From positions 1 to 5,264 of the forward strand of contig JAJFMI010000014.1 in the NCBI GenBank assembly GCA_021772235.1: 5,264 nucleotides of DNA, in the 5' to 3' direction. Position 1 is the stretch's first letter, and every line of letters begins with the position of its first letter. This stretch comes from Chlamydiota bacterium. GTDB lineage: Bacteria; Chlamydiota; Chlamydiia; Chlamydiales; JAJFMI01. The position numbers and the translations under genes were made by a program. Of this stretch, positions 5,257 through 5,264 are shown piece after piece. Under the pieces are notes generated by a model. The model was not told where the DNA came from, ran no database searches, and worked only from the letters and a program-made list of their open reading frames with translations.

Positions 5257-5264
5257 TTACTCAT

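Overview
The window looks like a chromosomal segment of a member of the Chlamydiales, most likely an environmental (amoeba- or arthropod-associated) lineage rather than Chlamydia itself. The main evidence is a very long class B penicillin-binding protein (PBP2 type, 955 aa). Its N-terminal sequence around RGTICDRFGIPLA and a roughly 200-residue charged insertion ahead of the active-site serine match what I remember of chlamydial PbpB. A second line is gene order: rpsB-tsf sits on one side and pbpB on the other, which recalls the Chlamydia rpsB / ompA / pbpB neighbourhood. Both arguments rest on recalled family knowledge, not on a search, and genus-level assignment is not possible here.

Layout: positions 1-829 on the minus strand hold the start of tsf (EF-Ts, cut by the window edge) and all of rpsB (ribosomal protein S2). 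Their stop and start codons overlap in TAATG. rpsB begins at a TTG codon behind a strong Shine-Dalgarno site. Its leader carries a 9-bp hairpin and a plausible sigma-70-like promoter near 907-935. Positions 943-1207 are non-coding and contain a striking nested palindrome. The core (1005-1169) has 23-bp perfect inverted ends and would fold into one hairpin of about 165 nt. More diverged arms outside it extend the symmetry to about 265 bp. An AT-rich 25-bp palindrome follows, directly abutting the 3' end of a minus-strand tRNA-Gly(TCC) gene (1233-1303).

From 1304 to 1415 lies a divergent promoter region. On the plus strand, an unrecognised 357-aa protein (1416-2489) has a beta-propeller-like N-terminal part and a helical C-terminal part. 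It overlaps the PBP2 gene (2389-5256) by 101 nt in another frame. The PBP2 membrane anchor is encoded inside this overlap, so the two genes are very probably co-transcribed.

Functionally the window pairs translation genes (S2, EF-Ts, tRNA-Gly) with cell-wall synthesis. PBP2 is a periplasmic transpeptidase expected to work with RodA and MreB in the peptidoglycan synthesis that chlamydiae use for division. The best candidates for something undescribed are the nested palindromic element, the 357-aa protein sitting where Chlamydia carries ompA, and the PBP2 features (long insertion, KTS in place of KTG).
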